This document shows, in pieces, positions 8,760 to 19,312 of a stretch of 64,000 nt of DNA. Each line of letters starts with the position of its first letter. Position 1 is the stretch's first letter. This DNA comes from Sphingomonas paucimobilis NBRC 13935 (GTDB lineage: Bacteria; Pseudomonadota; Alphaproteobacteria; Sphingomonadales; Sphingomonadaceae). The translations under genes were made by a program, and so were the position numbers. The stretch covers positions 124,001 to 188,000 of the forward strand of contig NZ_BBJS01000014.1 of the NCBI RefSeq assembly GCF_000739895.2. Reading direction: 5' to 3'. The notes under the pieces are model-generated. The model worked only from the letters and a program-made list of their open reading frames with translations. It searched no databases and was not told the DNA's origin.

Positions 8760-8815
8760 TGATCGTCCGTCGCATGACCGTCTGTGCGCGGCGCAAAATT
8801 TCGTAGGTTTTTCGA

Positions 8816-9016
8816 ATGGCCCTGCACTTCGTGGGCTTTCGCGGCGACGAATATCTCCGCGCGGTGCAGGTCTTCGGACGGCCGGACTTCATCCATATCG
8901 GCTGGGATCGCTGGGCCAAGCTTGAGGTGTTTCCAGGCGATGTGGCGGTGTTCGCCAAGGGAACGGCGGACGACGCCCCCTCGGTCTACAGCTTTCCCGA
9001 TATCCGCGAAGAGTGA
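8816..9016 (+). CDS. Small conserved-looking protein, 66 aa, function unknown
   Basis: The ATG frame encodes MALHFVGFRGDEYLRAVQVF and continues with well-spaced aromatic and charged residues to SFPDIREE. The composition (W, Y, F and D spread throughout, no low-complexity runs) and its place in an otherwise empty gap argue for a real gene. It has no signal peptide or membrane helix and no motif I recognise. It stands alone between the SDR and GH92 genes. Confidence 0.62.
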   Translation: MALHFVGFRGDEYLRAVQVFGRPDFIHIGWDRWAKLEVFPGDVAVFAKGTADDAPSVYSFPDIREE

Positions 9017-9141
9017 CACTGCGGGGGTCTTTTGATAGTAAAATGATCCACTTATCGCCATGGCGCGATCCCCGGATGGTCTTGGCAAGACGGCGCGTAT
9101 CGGGAAGGATGGCCCCGTAAAGCCAATAGGGAGTGGGGCGG

Positions 9142-11442
9142 ATGACGATGCGTGGGATGATCCTGGTCCTGGCGATGCTTTCCGCCAGCGCTTCGGCACA
9201 GCGCGCCACGGTGGACGAAGTCGATCCCTTTATCGGCACGAGCGGAGAGGGACATACGTTCCCCGGGGCCGTGGCGCCGTTCGGCATGGTGCAGCTTTCG
9301 CCGGATACCGACACGCAATGCGCCCTGCGCGAATGCTATGGCCATGCGGCGGGTTATCGGCATGACGATCCGACGATCGAGGGTTTCAGCCACACCCATT
9401 TCTCGGGCGCGGGGCATTCCGATCTGGGCGATCTGCTCGTCATGCCAGTGTCCGGCGACGATGTTCCAATGGACCCGGGGACGCCAGACAAGCCGGGCTA
9501 TCGCTCCCCTTTTCGTCACGCGACCGAGGTGACGCGTCCCGGCTATTATGCGGTGACGTTGGATCGCCCGGGGGTGCGAGCGGAACTGACGGCGGCGACG
9601 CGCGCGGGCGTTCACCGCTACAGCTTTCCCGCTGATAAGGCCGCGCATCTCGTTATCGACCTCCGCTCCTCGCTCTACAATTATCCAGGCAAGATCCTGT
9701 GGTCCGGGCTGCGGCTGCGCCCCGATGGGACACTAACCGGCTTTCGTGAGACGCGTGGCTGGGCGCCGGGCCGCAAGTTCTTCTTCGCCATGCGCTTTTC
9801 CGCGCCGCTGGTCGCTCATGCGCTGGTGAACCGCGAGGCGGATATAGCCTATAAGGGATTTCAGGGCCCTGGGCGCGGTAGCGATGCGGTGGCCGAAAGA
9901 CTGGGCCGCGCACTGATGGCACGGCTTGATTTCGGAAAGCTCGACCGACCGCTCGAGGTGAAGGTCGCGATCTCCGGCGTCGACGAGGCAGGCGCGATCG
10001 CCAATCTCGACAGCGAGCCGGGCAATTTCGATGCGATCCGCAACCGGACCAACGCCGCCTGGACCCAAGCGCTGGGCGCGATCGAGCTGGAGGGTCCCGC
10101 CCCCATGCGCCGGATGGTCGCCACGGCGCTTTATCACAGCCTGCTCGCGCCCAGCATCTGGAGCGACAGCGACGGCCGCTATCGCGGGCCCGACGATCAA
10201 GTGCACCGGGCACAGGGTTTCACCTTCCGCTCCACCTTCTCGCTCTGGGATACGTTCCGCGCCGAGCATCCGCTGCTCACCCTGATCCAGCCGGAAAAGG
10301 TCAATGCCGAGATCATCCAGTCGCTGATCGCCAGCCGCGAGAACAGCCCCGATGGCATCCTGCCGGTCTGGCAATTCCATGGACGCGAAACCTGGACGAT
10401 GATCGGCTATCACGCGGTTCCCGTCATCGCCGACGCCTATATGAAGGGCATCAGAGGTTATGACGCCGATGCCGCGCTCGACGCGATGGTCGCGAGCGCG
10501 CGGTACGCGCCCTATGGCGGCCTGGGCGAATATATGAAGCGCGGCTATGTTCCGATCGATCGCGAACCCGAAGCGGCATCGAAGACGGTCGAATATGCCT
10601 ATGACGATTGGGCGATCGCCCACATGGCAGCGGCGATGGGACGGCGCGACATCGTCACCGAGTTCACAAAGCGCGCGGGCAACTGGCGCAACAGCTTCGA
10701 TACGAAGACCGGCTTCCTGCGCGCCCGCAAGGCCGACGGCAGTTGGCGCGAACCGTTCGATCCTACCGCGATCAACTATGGATCCGACTATACCGAGGGC
10801 AATGCCTGGCAATATAGCTGGTTCGTGCCGCACGATCAGGCCGGATTGTTCCAGACGATGGGTGGCGACGCGGCGGTGGTCGCCAAGCTCGATCGCATGT
10901 TCGACTATGACAATTCCAAGCTCGACTATAGCCATGCCGAGGATATTGCGGGCCTGATCGGCCAATATATTCATGGCAACGAACCCAGCCACCATGTCGC
11001 CTATCTCTACAGCTATGCCGGGCAGCCATGGCGGACGCAGGAACGGCTGAAGCAGATCGTCGACAGCCAGTACAAGCCCACGCCCGATGGCCTGTCCGGC
11101 AATGACGATCTGGGCCAGATGTCGGCGTGGCTGGCGTTCACGGCAATCGGCTTCTACCCGGTCACCCCCGGGACCAACCAATATGTCATCGGTCGCCCCT
11201 TCCTTCGCCGCACGGTGCTCAACCTGCCCAACGGCAAGCGGTTCGTAATCACGGCAGAGGGACTAAGCGATGCCAATCGCTATGTCGGATCGGTAACGCT
11301 CAACGGTCGGCCGCTGGCTCGCGGTTATATCCGGCACGAGGAGATCGTGGCCGGCGGTACGCTGGCGTTCCGAATGACGGCGCGACCCAATCGGACATGG
11401 GCCGTCGCCGCCCGTGATCAACCCTATTCCGATACCCATTGA
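9142..11442 (+). CDS. GH92-family glycoside hydrolase (alpha-1,2-mannosidase-like), secreted
   Basis: About 766 aa. I prefer the ATG at 9142, which has GGAG about nine bases upstream and gives the signal peptide MTMRGMILVLAMLSASASAQ; an in-frame GTG at 9133 would overlap that site. GH92 hallmarks run from the N-terminal beta-sandwich (VDPFIGTSGEGHTFPGAVAP, HTHFSGAGHSDLGD) to the (alpha/alpha)6 barrel, ending in GNDDLGQMSAWLAF and IGFYPVTPGTNQYVIG. The family consists of Ca2+-dependent exo-mannosidases acting on mannans or N-glycans. No other carbohydrate-active enzyme, TonB receptor or sugar transporter is adjacent, which is unusual for GH92 genes. Confidence 0.93.
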   Translation: MTMRGMILVLAMLSASASAQRATVDEVDPFIGTSGEGHTFPGAVAPFGMVQLSPDTDTQCALRECYGHAAGYRHDDPTIEGFSHTHFSGAGHSDLGDLLVMPVSGDDVPMDPGTPDKPGYRSPFRHATEVTRPGYYAVTLDRPGVRAELTAATRAGVHRYSFPADKAAHLVIDLRSSLYNYPGKILWSGLRLRPDGTLTGFRETRGWAPGRKFFFAMRFSAPLVAHALVNREADIAYKGFQGPGRGSDAVAERLGRALMARLDFGKLDRPLEVKVAISGVDEAGAIANLDSEPGNFDAIRNRTNAAWTQALGAIELEGPAPMRRMVATALYHSLLAPSIWSDSDGRYRGPDDQVHRAQGFTFRSTFSLWDTFRAEHPLLTLIQPEKVNAEIIQSLIASRENSPDGILPVWQFHGRETWTMIGYHAVPVIADAYMKGIRGYDADAALDAMVASARYAPYGGLGEYMKRGYVPIDREPEAASKTVEYAYDDWAIAHMAAAMGRRDIVTEFTKRAGNWRNSFDTKTGFLRARKADGSWREPFDPTAINYGSDYTEGNAWQYSWFVPHDQAGLFQTMGGDAAVVAKLDRMFDYDNSKLDYSHAEDIAGLIGQYIHGNEPSHHVAYLYSYAGQPWRTQERLKQIVDSQYKPTPDGLSGNDDLGQMSAWLAFTAIGFYPVTPGTNQYVIGRPFLRRTVLNLPNGKRFVITAEGLSDANRYVGSVTLNGRPLARGYIRHEEIVAGGTLAFRMTARPNRTWAVAARDQPYSDTH

Positions 11443-11530
11443 GACCCGCGCCCGTCGTGCGAACCCAAGTGGCGCCCCGCCATTCTCCTTGCTAGACGCC
11501 GTCCGATTGTTACCGGCAAGGACTGAATCG

Positions 11531-12268
11531 ATGGAGCGGCTGCTCACGATCATGAAGCGACTTCGCGACCCCGCCACAGGCTGCGAATGGGATGTGGCGC
11601 AAAGCTTCGAGAGCATCGCGCCCTACACCATCGAGGAAGCGCATGAGGTTGCCGATGCCATTGCACGCGGCGATATGGCGGAGCTGAAGGACGAACTCGG
11701 CGACCTGCTGCTTCAGGTCATCTTCCATGCCCAAATCGCCGAAGATCTAGGGCATTTCGCTTTCCCTGACGTGGTCACAGCGATCAGCGACAAGATGGAG
11801 CGCCGCCACCCGCACATCTTCGGCGAAACGGCCGAAGGCGGGCATCATCTCTGGGAGCAGATCAAGGCGGAGGAACGTCGTGCCAAGGCGGCGGGTGGCA
11901 CGCTCGATGGTGTGGCCTTGGGGCTGCCGGCGCTGATGCGCGCGGAAAAGCTTCAGAAACGCGCGGCGCGGGTTGGATTCGAATGGCCCGATGAAAGCGG
12001 TCCCCGCGCGAAGATCGACGAGGAATTGCAGGAAATCGCCGAGGCGGGACCGGAAACCCTGGAAGAGGAATTCGGCGACCTGCTCTTCTCCGTCGTGAAC
12101 TGGGCCCGGTATCGCGGTATCGATGCGGAGGCGGCACTTCGTTCCGCCAATGGCAAGTTCGAGCGCCGCTTCCGCGCGATGGAGGCCGAGGCCGGCGAAA
12201 CATTCGCCGATCTCGACCTCGACGCCAAGGAAGCCCTATGGCAGCGCGTCAAGCACCGCGACGGTTGA
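11531..12268 (+). CDS. mazG: Nucleoside triphosphate pyrophosphohydrolase MazG
   Basis: 245 aa from the ATG at 11531; the frame is open further upstream but there it lacks similarity to MazG. The enzyme hydrolyses (d)NTPs to NMP and pyrophosphate, cleaning the nucleotide pool and affecting the stringent response. Two MazG domains are visible. The N-terminal one has LRDPATGCEWDVAQSFESIA and EEAHEVADAI with the EExxE metal site and DELGDLLLQV; the C-terminal one has EEFGDLLFSVVNWARYRGID. The 3' end overlaps the convergent hflX gene by 20 bases. Confidence 0.95.
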   Translation: MERLLTIMKRLRDPATGCEWDVAQSFESIAPYTIEEAHEVADAIARGDMAELKDELGDLLLQVIFHAQIAEDLGHFAFPDVVTAISDKMERRHPHIFGETAEGGHHLWEQIKAEERRAKAAGGTLDGVALGLPALMRAEKLQKRAARVGFEWPDESGPRAKIDEELQEIAEAGPETLEEEFGDLLFSVVNWARYRGIDAEAALRSANGKFERRFRAMEAEAGETFADLDLDAKEALWQRVKHRDG

Positions 12269-13541
12269 AGCGCTCATAATCGGACTCGGACAGGCGAACC
12301 TCATAGGTCGCCTCCGTCCCCTCGATCACCTGATCGAGCACTTCGCCATGCGCATGGAGCCAAGCGGCCCCCGCCCCGTCGCCGGCGTCCAGCGTGATCC
12401 AGTAACGCCTATGGCCCGAGGTCAGCGCGGCAGCAACCTGTTCGACCAACTGGTCGATCCCCTCGCCGCTCATCGCCGACACGGCGACGATATGGGGGCG
12501 TCGCCCCGCTTCGGCGAGCAGGTCTTCGCGCAGTTCGCCCTCGACCAGATCGATCTTGTTCCACGCCTCGAACCGCGGCGTTTCGGGATCGACGCCGATC
12601 TCGGTCAGAACCGCCTCGACATCGGCGCGCTGCGCCTCGCTGTCCGGATGCGCGATGTCGCGCACATGGATCAGCAGGTCGGCGGACACCACCTCTTCCA
12701 GCGTCGCCTTGAACGCCGCCACCAACTGCGTCGGCAGATCGGAGACGAAGCCTACCGTGTCGGACAGGATCGCCTTATCGATGCCGGGAAGCTGAATCTG
12801 GCGCAAAGTCGGGTCGAGTGTAGCGAAGAGAAGATCCTTCGCCATGACATGAGCGCCGGTCAACCGATTGAAAAGCGTGGACTTCCCCGCGTTCGTATAG
12901 CCGACCAGCGCGATTATCGGCCATGGCGCCCGCTGCCGCCGATCACGATGGAGTCCGCGTGTCCGGCTGACCTGATCCAACTCACGCCGCAATCGCGCCA
13001 TGCGATCGCGGATCATCCGACGATCGGCCTCGATCTGCGTTTCACCTGGGCCACCGAGAAAGCCGAAGCCCCCCCGCTGCCGTTCCAAGTGAGTCCAGCT
13101 TCGCACCAGACGCCCGGCCTGGTAGTCGAGATGCGCCAGTTCGACCTGTAATCGCCCTTCGGCGGTCGCGGCACGCTCGCCGAAGATTTCGAGGATCAGG
13201 CCGGTCCGGTCGATGACCTTGGCTTCCAGCGTGGTTTCAAGATTGCGCTGCTGGACCGGGGTGAGCGAACCGTCGAAAACGACCAGTTGCGCTTCTTCCA
13301 TCCGGACCTGCTGCGCGACCTGTTCGACCTGGCCGCTGCCAATGAGCGTCGCGGGCTTGGGCGAACGGACCCGCAATGCGATCCGCTCGACCACATCCAA
13401 GCCGATCGCCATGGCGAGACCGGCGGTTTCGTCCAATCTCGCCTCAGCGTCGCGGGCCGCATCGCCCTGATCGGGAAGAACGATGACGGTGCGGGCACCG
13501 CGGGCAAACTCGCCGCGATCGCGGTCAAATCCTGTGCTCAA
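12249..13541 (-). CDS. hflX: GTPase HflX
   Basis: 430 aa ribosome-associated GTPase that splits stalled ribosomes under stress. The N-terminal HflX domain contains [15 protein letters not shown] and a coiled stretch; the G domain has P-loop [12 protein letters not shown], switch region [20 protein letters not shown] and NKID. The start appears to be a TTG at 13541 whose last bases form the stop of hfq (TTGA overlap), so its translation is probably coupled to hfq. hfq-hflX adjacency is conserved across proteobacteria. The 3' end overlaps mazG on the other strand. Confidence 0.94.
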   Translation of the reverse strand: MSTGFDRDRGEFARGARTVIVLPDQGDAARDAEARLDETAGLAMAIGLDVVERIALRVRSPKPATLIGSGQVEQVAQQVRMEEAQLVVFDGSLTPVQQRNLETTLEAKVIDRTGLILEIFGERAATAEGRLQVELAHLDYQAGRLVRSWTHLERQRGGFGFLGGPGETQIEADRRMIRDRMARLRRELDQVSRTRGLHRDRRQRAPWPIIALVGYTNAGKSTLFNRLTGAHVMAKDLLFATLDPTLRQIQLPGIDKAILSDTVGFVSDLPTQLVAAFKATLEEVVSADLLIHVRDIAHPDSEAQRADVEAVLTEIGVDPETPRFEAWNKIDLVEGELREDLLAEAGRRPHIVAVSAMSGEGIDQLVEQVAAALTSGHRRYWITLDAGDGAGAAWLHAHGEVLDQVIEGTEATYEVRLSESDYERFNRRGA

Positions 13542-14029
13542 TCCTCGGCCGATCCCGCCTGTTCTTCGGCCAGGTTCAGCGGCCGGGCCGGCTGAATGGT
13601 CGAAACGGCGTGTTTGTAGACGAGCTGCGCCATGCCCTCCCGCTGCAGGAGCATGCAGAACAGGTCGAAGCCCGCAATCTGACCCTGCAGCATCACGCCG
13701 TTGATCAGGAACATCGTGACGGGGTCTTCGGACTTGCGCACCGCGTTCAGGAAGATTTCCTGGAGTAGCGGCTGCTTCTTCTGATGCTCGTTCATGCCCT
13801 CGACGATCGCGGCGACGTCGAGCGGACCCGACGGCATGATCGTGGAAATGGCATGCTTGTAGATGAGCTGGGACTGGCCATCACGGCGCAGCAACACGGA
13901 GAAATTGTCGAACCAGGTAACGATGCCCTGAAGCTTCACGCCCTTGACGAGGAACATCGTGACGGGCGCCTTGGAACGGCGCAGCGCGTTCAGAAATAGG
14001 TCCTGCAGCGAACCCGATTTGTCGGCCAT
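13538..14029 (-). CDS. hfq: RNA chaperone Hfq with two fused Hfq domains
   Basis: 163 aa, about twice the length of ordinary Hfq. The start is the ATG at 14029, with AGGG about ten bases upstream. Domain 1 (about residues 8-66) reads [20 protein letters not shown] and ends [10 protein letters not shown]; domain 2 (about 89-147) reads [20 protein letters not shown] and ends [10 protein letters not shown]; a linker of about 21 residues joins them. Hfq binds sRNAs and mRNAs as a hexameric ring, so a tandem chain would form a ring from three copies. Both domains keep the proximal YKH. Domain 2 has Met where canonical Hfq has a distal-face Lys (NGVMLQG) and Leu where it has the proximal Gln (FDLF). 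Confidence 0.95.
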   Translation of the reverse strand: MADKSGSLQDLFLNALRRSKAPVTMFLVKGVKLQGIVTWFDNFSVLLRRDGQSQLIYKHAISTIMPSGPLDVAAIVEGMNEHQKKQPLLQEIFLNAVRKSEDPVTMFLINGVMLQGQIAGFDLFCMLLQREGMAQLVYKHAVSTIQPARPLNLAEEQAGSAED

Positions 14030-14171
14030 GGAAGAGCCCTTGTTCTTGGCGGGTCCGTGCCCGCGAGTTGCGCCGTTTCCCGGCGTCGGAACCACGCCCG
14101 TGCACCGAGCGCGTCCGATATCTATGGATTGGCGGGGCATTCGTCCAGAGGTCGCTCTGTCCCCGCCACGA

Positions 14172-15548
14172 TCATTCCTCGCGCGTCTCGCTGATCCCCA
14201 GCAGTTTCAACTTACGGTGAAGCGCCGAGCGCTCCATTCCGATGAAGCTCGCCGTGCGCGAGATATTGCCCGAGAAGCGACGGATCTGGATGCGCAGATA
14301 TTCCCGCTCGAAGCTTTCTCGGGCCTCCCGCAAGGGCGCCCCCATGATCGCGGTCGCCCCGCCTCCGCCCATATCGGCCCCGTCGCCCAGCACTTCGGCC
14401 GGTAGAAGGTCGAGGTCGATCCGCCCGATCCGGTCGCCGGGCGCCAGGATGATCGTTCGCTCGACGACGTTGCGCAACTGGCGGACATTGCCCGGCCAGT
14501 CATAGGATTGCATCGCCACCATCGCGTCCGGCGCGATTTCCGGCGTGCGCACCCGGCGCTCGGCGGCATAATGCGCCATGAAATGCTCGACGAGCGGCGG
14601 AATGTCCTCGCGCCGCTCGGCCAGCGACGGGATAGTCACCGGCACGACGTTGAGGCGGTAATAGAGGTCTTCGCGGAAACGTCCCTCGGCAATCTCCCGC
14701 GTCAGATCGCGTGCGGTGGCGGAGACGACGCGGACGTCGACCTTCACCACGCGGGTGCCCCCGACACGGCTAAAGCTCTGATCGGTCAGGACACGCAGGA
14801 TACGCGCCTGGGTCGCGATCGGCATGTCGGCGATCTCGTCGAGGAACAAAGTACCGCCATGCGCCTGCTCAAGAAGGCCGGTACGGACAAGGTCTCCCCC
14901 CTCCTCCACCCCGAACAACTCCTCTTCCACCCGCTCGGGCGTCATACGGGCGGCGCTGACCACCACGAACGGCGCATTCGCCCGGTTGCTCCAGCCATGG
15001 AGAAGACGCGCCGCCACTTCCTTGCCGACGCCTGCCGAGCCCATGATCAACACCCGGCTGCCCGTCGCCGCCACACGCTTCAGCGTTGCGCGGATGCCGT
15101 TGATGGCGTTGGACGAGCCGGTCAGATCGGTTTCGCGCCCGGCACTGGCGCGCAGCGAGGCATTCTCGCGCCGCAGCCGCTCGGTCTCGGTCGCTCGGCC
15201 GACCATCAGCAACAAGCGCTCGGCCTCGAAGGGCTTCTCTATGAAGTCGGCCGCCCCCTTGCGGATCGCCGCCACCGCCGTGTCAAGATTGCCGTGCCCC
15301 GAGATCACTAGCACCGGGATCGATGGATCACGCCGCTTGATCTCGTCGAGCAGTTCCAGACCGTCCAGCTTCGACCCTTGCAGCCACACATCGAGCAGGA
15401 CGAGCGACGGACGCCGCACCGCCACCGCCTCCAGCGCCGAATCGCTATCGGCCGCAACGCGAGCCTCATAGCCTTCGTCTTCCAGCACACCCGCGACGAG
15501 TTCGCGAATATCGAGTTCGTCATCGACGACGAGAATGTCCAAAGCCAT
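14172..15548 (-). CDS. ntrX: Response regulator NtrX (AAA+ type, lacking GAFTGA)
   Basis: 458 aa partner of the NtrY kinase. Receiver domain with phospho-acceptor D53 (LLDVWL), central AAA+ domain with degenerate Walker A GSAGVGKE (170-177) and Walker [14 protein letters not shown] (231-243), and a C-terminal Fis-type helix-turn-helix ([19 protein letters not shown]). The loop that in sigma-54 activators carries GAFTGA is replaced after ELFG by [17 protein letters not shown], so canonical sigma-54 contact is not expected. Alphaproteobacterial NtrX regulates nitrogen, redox and envelope genes. It starts seven bases after ntrY. Confidence 0.93.
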   Translation of the reverse strand: MALDILVVDDELDIRELVAGVLEDEGYEARVAADSDSALEAVAVRRPSLVLLDVWLQGSKLDGLELLDEIKRRDPSIPVLVISGHGNLDTAVAAIRKGAADFIEKPFEAERLLLMVGRATETERLRRENASLRASAGRETDLTGSSNAINGIRATLKRVAATGSRVLIMGSAGVGKEVAARLLHGWSNRANAPFVVVSAARMTPERVEEELFGVEEGGDLVRTGLLEQAHGGTLFLDEIADMPIATQARILRVLTDQSFSRVGGTRVVKVDVRVVSATARDLTREIAEGRFREDLYYRLNVVPVTIPSLAERREDIPPLVEHFMAHYAAERRVRTPEIAPDAMVAMQSYDWPGNVRQLRNVVERTIILAPGDRIGRIDLDLLPAEVLGDGADMGGGGATAIMGAPLREARESFEREYLRIQIRRFSGNISRTASFIGMERSALHRKLKLLGISETREE

Positions 15549-15555
15549 GGTCTTT

Positions 15556-17802
15556 TTACGTCCGGGTACGAGTCAAAGCGGTGAGCTGGCCCTCCCCGGC
15601 CAGTTCAGGTTCGGCGCCCCCCTGGTCCAGCGCCGCGAGGGCGCCGGCATCGAACATCATCGACACGATCGTGCCGCCAGTCGGATTGTCGGAAAAGCCG
15701 ATCGTGCCGGCATGTTCCTCGATAATCTTGTTGACGATCGCGAGGCCCAGCCCCGTGCCCCGCGCCCGCGTCGTCATATAGGGTTCGATGATACGATCGC
15801 GTTCGGGCGGCAGACCGACGCCATTGTCGGCGACCGTGATCGTGACCATGCTCGCCTGCTGGCCGACGATCATCAGAACCTTGCCATCCTTGGCCCCTTC
15901 AGGCCTCGCTTCAATGGCTTCTACCGCATTCTTGACGATATTGGTGAGGGCCTGGCTCATCTGTCGGCGGTCGCAGACGAGGGAGGGGACCGGATCGTCC
16001 TGAACAAGCTCGAACCGGATCTCGGGATGCGCGACCTCGTGCAGGAACATCGCCTGTGCGCAGATATCGGCGATCGCCTCCTCGCGAAAAACGGGCTTGG
16101 GCATGCGCGCGAAGGACGAGAATTCGTCGACCATCCGCCGCAAGTCGCCCACCTGTCGGACGATCGTCTCGGTCAGGCGGCCGAACGTCTCGTCCTGGGG
16201 ATCGATCACCTTGCCATAACGACGCTGCAGCCGTTCCGCCGCGAGTTGGATGGGGGTCAGCGGGTTCTTGATCTCATGCGCGATGCGGCGGGCGACGTCG
16301 GACCAGGCGGCACGGCGCTGATCCAGCAATTGCTGGGTGATATCGTCGAAGGTCAGGATCGGGCCATCGCCGGTCTGCGCGATCCGCACCGCCAGGGTAC
16401 GCATATCGCCATGAAGCGCGATCTGCACCGTCGCCTCGCGTCGTCCCTGATCGAGCAGTTCGTCCAGCTCGGGCGCGACCTCGCCCAGCTTCCGGCCGAC
16501 CAGACCGCCCTCATCGGCACCGAGCAGCAGGTCCGCCGAATTGTTGGCGATCCGCACCTGCCGATCGCGCCCGACGGCCATGACGCCTGCCGAAACGCCC
16601 GCCATCACCGCCTCGATCAGCGCGCGGCGATTGTCCAACTGCGCATTGGCGGTGACCAGTTCGGTGTTCTGCTGCTCCAACTGGCCAGTCATCTGATTAA
16701 AAGCATTGGCGAGCGTGCCGACTTCGTCGCGCGTCCGGGGATCGGGCACGCGCGCGGTCAGGTCGCCCCCTGCGATCCGACGAGCCGCCTCGACCAGTTC
16801 GCCGACCGGGCGCACCAACCGGTCCGCTACCGCCAACGCGATCCATACCGCAATACCGACGATCAGCAGCGCGACGGCGAACAGCGCCAGATTGAACTTC
16901 AACTGGAGCGAGCGCGCCCGGCCCTGCAGCGCCCGGTAACCGTCCACGACATCCTCGGCGGCGAAGTGCTGCTTGCTGAGGAACTCGGCATTCACGCTGG
17001 TTCCGACATAGAGCATGATGCCGCTGCTGTCGGGCAAGGGCGTGACGACCCATACGCGCCGTTCATTGATCCCGACCTCGGGCCGATTGGAACGGCTCGC
17101 CTGGTCGATCATTTCCGGTGTCACCAGCTCACGGAAGGTGGCGTCCGAAGGCTGATTGAAGAAATCGTAGAATTTGAACTTCTGCTTGGCGTCATAGGAG
17201 AAGAGCACCGCCTCCTCCATGTCGCGCACGATGGTCTGCTGGACGAGATAGTCGTGGAAATCGCGCCGATTCTCGCGTAGCACCGGAAGGTTGCGGCCCA
17301 GATCCTGCGACATGGCCCTACCGGCAAAGACCCAACGATTGATGATCTGCTGCTGCGACTGCCGCGCGATGTTCATCGCGTCACCGAACGCCTTGCGCGC
17401 CCGATCGGAAATCCAGAACTCGGCCGAGGACTGAAACATCATCGATGCGGTGACGACGGTCAGCAGGATCGGGACACTGGCGGTCAGCGAAAAGATCGCG
17501 ACGAGCCGGACATGCAGCCTGCCGCCACCGCCAACCGCCGACGCGGCCGCCCGCCGCATCGCCACCCGGCGACCGAGCAACATCAGCAGGAGAATACCGG
17601 GGACCAGATTGAGCGCCAGCAATCCTGCGATAACGGGCGGTGCGATCAACCCTTGTGCATCGGTGCGGTGGGCGATGAACCAATAGGTGCCGATGGCGAT
17701 GGCAACGGCGCCGACGATCACCACGATCTCGATCGCCGGCGTCACCGCAAAACGGTTACGCGGCGTGTCGGTAGGATCAGCAGGCTTCAAAAAGGCCAAC
17801 AT
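15556..17802 (-). CDS. ntrY: Sensor histidine kinase NtrY
   Basis: 748 aa from the ATG at 17802 (MLAFLKPADPTDT); the frame opens slightly further upstream at a non-ATG codon. The N-terminal part has several membrane helices (AIEIVVIVGAVAIAIGTYWF, VIAGLLALNLVPGILLLMLL and others) flanking a periplasmic region, followed by a HAMP domain (VADRLVRPVGELVEAARRIA), a PAS domain, the phospho-acceptor box [17 protein letters not shown] and a GHKL ATPase domain with DNGVGLPPE and GTGLGLAIVNKI. It senses a signal at the membrane (nitrogen or redox state in relatives) and phosphorylates NtrX, encoded immediately downstream. Confidence 0.94.
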   Translation of the reverse strand: MLAFLKPADPTDTPRNRFAVTPAIEIVVIVGAVAIAIGTYWFIAHRTDAQGLIAPPVIAGLLALNLVPGILLLMLLGRRVAMRRAAASAVGGGGRLHVRLVAIFSLTASVPILLTVVTASMMFQSSAEFWISDRARKAFGDAMNIARQSQQQIINRWVFAGRAMSQDLGRNLPVLRENRRDFHDYLVQQTIVRDMEEAVLFSYDAKQKFKFYDFFNQPSDATFRELVTPEMIDQASRSNRPEVGINERRVWVVTPLPDSSGIMLYVGTSVNAEFLSKQHFAAEDVVDGYRALQGRARSLQLKFNLALFAVALLIVGIAVWIALAVADRLVRPVGELVEAARRIAGGDLTARVPDPRTRDEVGTLANAFNQMTGQLEQQNTELVTANAQLDNRRALIEAVMAGVSAGVMAVGRDRQVRIANNSADLLLGADEGGLVGRKLGEVAPELDELLDQGRREATVQIALHGDMRTLAVRIAQTGDGPILTFDDITQQLLDQRRAAWSDVARRIAHEIKNPLTPIQLAAERLQRRYGKVIDPQDETFGRLTETIVRQVGDLRRMVDEFSSFARMPKPVFREEAIADICAQAMFLHEVAHPEIRFELVQDDPVPSLVCDRRQMSQALTNIVKNAVEAIEARPEGAKDGKVLMIVGQQASMVTITVADNGVGLPPERDRIIEPYMTTRARGTGLGLAIVNKIIEEHAGTIGFSDNPTGGTIVSMMFDAGALAALDQGGAEPELAGEGQLTALTRTRT

Positions 17803-17854
17803 CGTTGCAATCGTACAACGTATAGCGTGACCTGCAAGACACAATCCGTAAAAA

Positions 17855-19308
<1,454 letters not shown>

Positions 19309-19312
<4 letters not shown>

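Noticed and set aside
11414..11530. Longer MazG overlapping the GH92 gene
   Set aside because: The extra residues are proline/arginine-rich without MazG similarity; the family starts at the ATG at 11531.
13538..14029. Tandem Hfq as an assembly duplication artefact
   Set aside because: The two domains differ at many residues and are joined by a unique linker in one uninterrupted frame, so this is an old duplication, not a repeated read.
14030..14171. Structured leader or riboswitch upstream of hfq
   Set aside because: A short GGCGT/ACGCC inverted repeat is present, but no conserved riboswitch core or terminator can be seen; the gap just suits a promoter and leader.
15535..17280. Long plus-strand open frame of 581 codons across ntrY
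   Set aside because: Rich in His, Arg, Asp and Gln without protein-like patterning, it is the antisense shadow of a GC-rich gene; ntrY on the other strand has full domain evidence.
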